Source of the DNA: Pseudopedobacter sp.
Lineage (GTDB): Bacteria; Bacteroidota; Bacteroidia; Sphingobacteriales; Sphingobacteriaceae
Assembly (NCBI GenBank): GCA_014378285.1
Contig: JACMNZ010000063.1
Span: forward strand, 1 to 6,877
DNA: 6,877 bases
Reading direction: 5' to 3'
Positions 6,807 to 6,877 of this stretch are shown one piece after another. Numbering within the stretch: position 1 is the stretch's first letter; each line of letters starts with the position of its first letter. The notes under the pieces were generated by a model. It saw nothing but the letters and a program-made list of their open reading frames with translations. It searched no databases and was not told where the DNA came from. Position numbers and translations under genes: made by a program.

Positions 6807-6877
6807 TGGGTATGTTCTCAGCCTGTTTTTGTATTTGTGAGGATAAATGAGCTAGCATCAAATTTCCGTATAACACA

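Larger units (their letters stand above)
6690..6877 (-). ncRNA. TPP riboswitch (THI element) in the receptor leader, 5' end not in window
   Basis: The minus strand carries the two conserved halves of the TPP aptamer. At 6808-6823 it reads GGCTGAGAACATACCC, giving the pyrimidine-sensing CUGAGA loop and the 3' strand of P2. At 6697-6725 it reads ACCTGATC, CGG, ATAATG, CCG, GCGTAGGGA in order, giving P4, the P5 hairpin and the pyrophosphate-sensing region. P5 is intact (CCGG/CCGG around ATAATG), and AACAAGGT (6690-6697) would be the 3' strand of P1. The 5' partner of P2 (normally GGGGTG) is not found between 6824 and 6877, so P1, the P2 5' strand and the start of P3 probably lie just outside the window. 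The aptamer is oriented toward the receptor gene, about 68 nt upstream of its start. In this family TPP binding normally lowers expression. Confidence 0.88.

Noticed and set aside
1..6877. CRISPR array, tRNA or rRNA genes, insertion-sequence ends
   Set aside because: No regularly spaced direct repeats, cloverleaf-type sequence, rRNA-like conserved blocks, transposase-like frame or flanking target duplications were seen on either strand.

Overview
The window looks like a low-GC Bacteroidetes chromosome, most likely from the Sphingobacteriaceae (Pedobacter-like). The evidence is a TonB-dependent receptor with an N-terminal carboxypeptidase-regulatory-like domain, A-rich translation-initiation regions without Shine-Dalgarno sequences, and two TAnnTTTG-type -7 promoter elements. 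The genus is inferred from overall character only.

Layout, left to right. Positions 1-120 are the last 39 codons of a plus-strand gene, possibly a glycoside hydrolase family 3 protein. A gap without a supported feature (121-325) separates it from a convergent minus-strand gene (326-2755) for a large exported protein: a YVTN-type beta-propeller fused to a phosphoesterase-superfamily domain. A 107-bp divergent promoter region (2756-2862) separates that gene from plus-strand rlmI (2863-4047), a PUA-domain 23S rRNA cytosine methyltransferase. The rlmI gene converges on a minus-strand TonB-dependent receptor gene (4259-6622). The gap between these two holds a bidirectional terminator-like hairpin and a cluster of CTTAATG/CATTAAG heptamers, including a long inverted repeat.

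The most informative part is the right end. The leader of the receptor gene, read on the minus strand, contains the conserved landmarks of a thiamine pyrophosphate (TPP, THI-box) riboswitch: a GGCTGAGA...ATACCC block and an ACCTGATC-CGG-ATAATG-CCG-GCGTAGGGA block. This makes the receptor a strong candidate for outer-membrane uptake of thiamine or a precursor. The leader is unusual in three ways. An 79-nt hairpin closed by a perfect 10-bp inverted repeat sits between helices P2 and P4. The 5' strand of P1/P2 is not visible and probably lies beyond the window edge. A downstream segment can form an 11-bp alternative pairing with the 3' strands of P4/P5, a plausible expression platform. The receptor appears to start at TTG.

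The genes do not form one operon. They are a tail-to-tail and head-to-head series of single transcription units: a possible glycosidase, an exported phosphoesterase fusion, an rRNA modification enzyme and a thiamine-regulated receptor. I see no mobile-element gene, CRISPR array, tRNA or rRNA.
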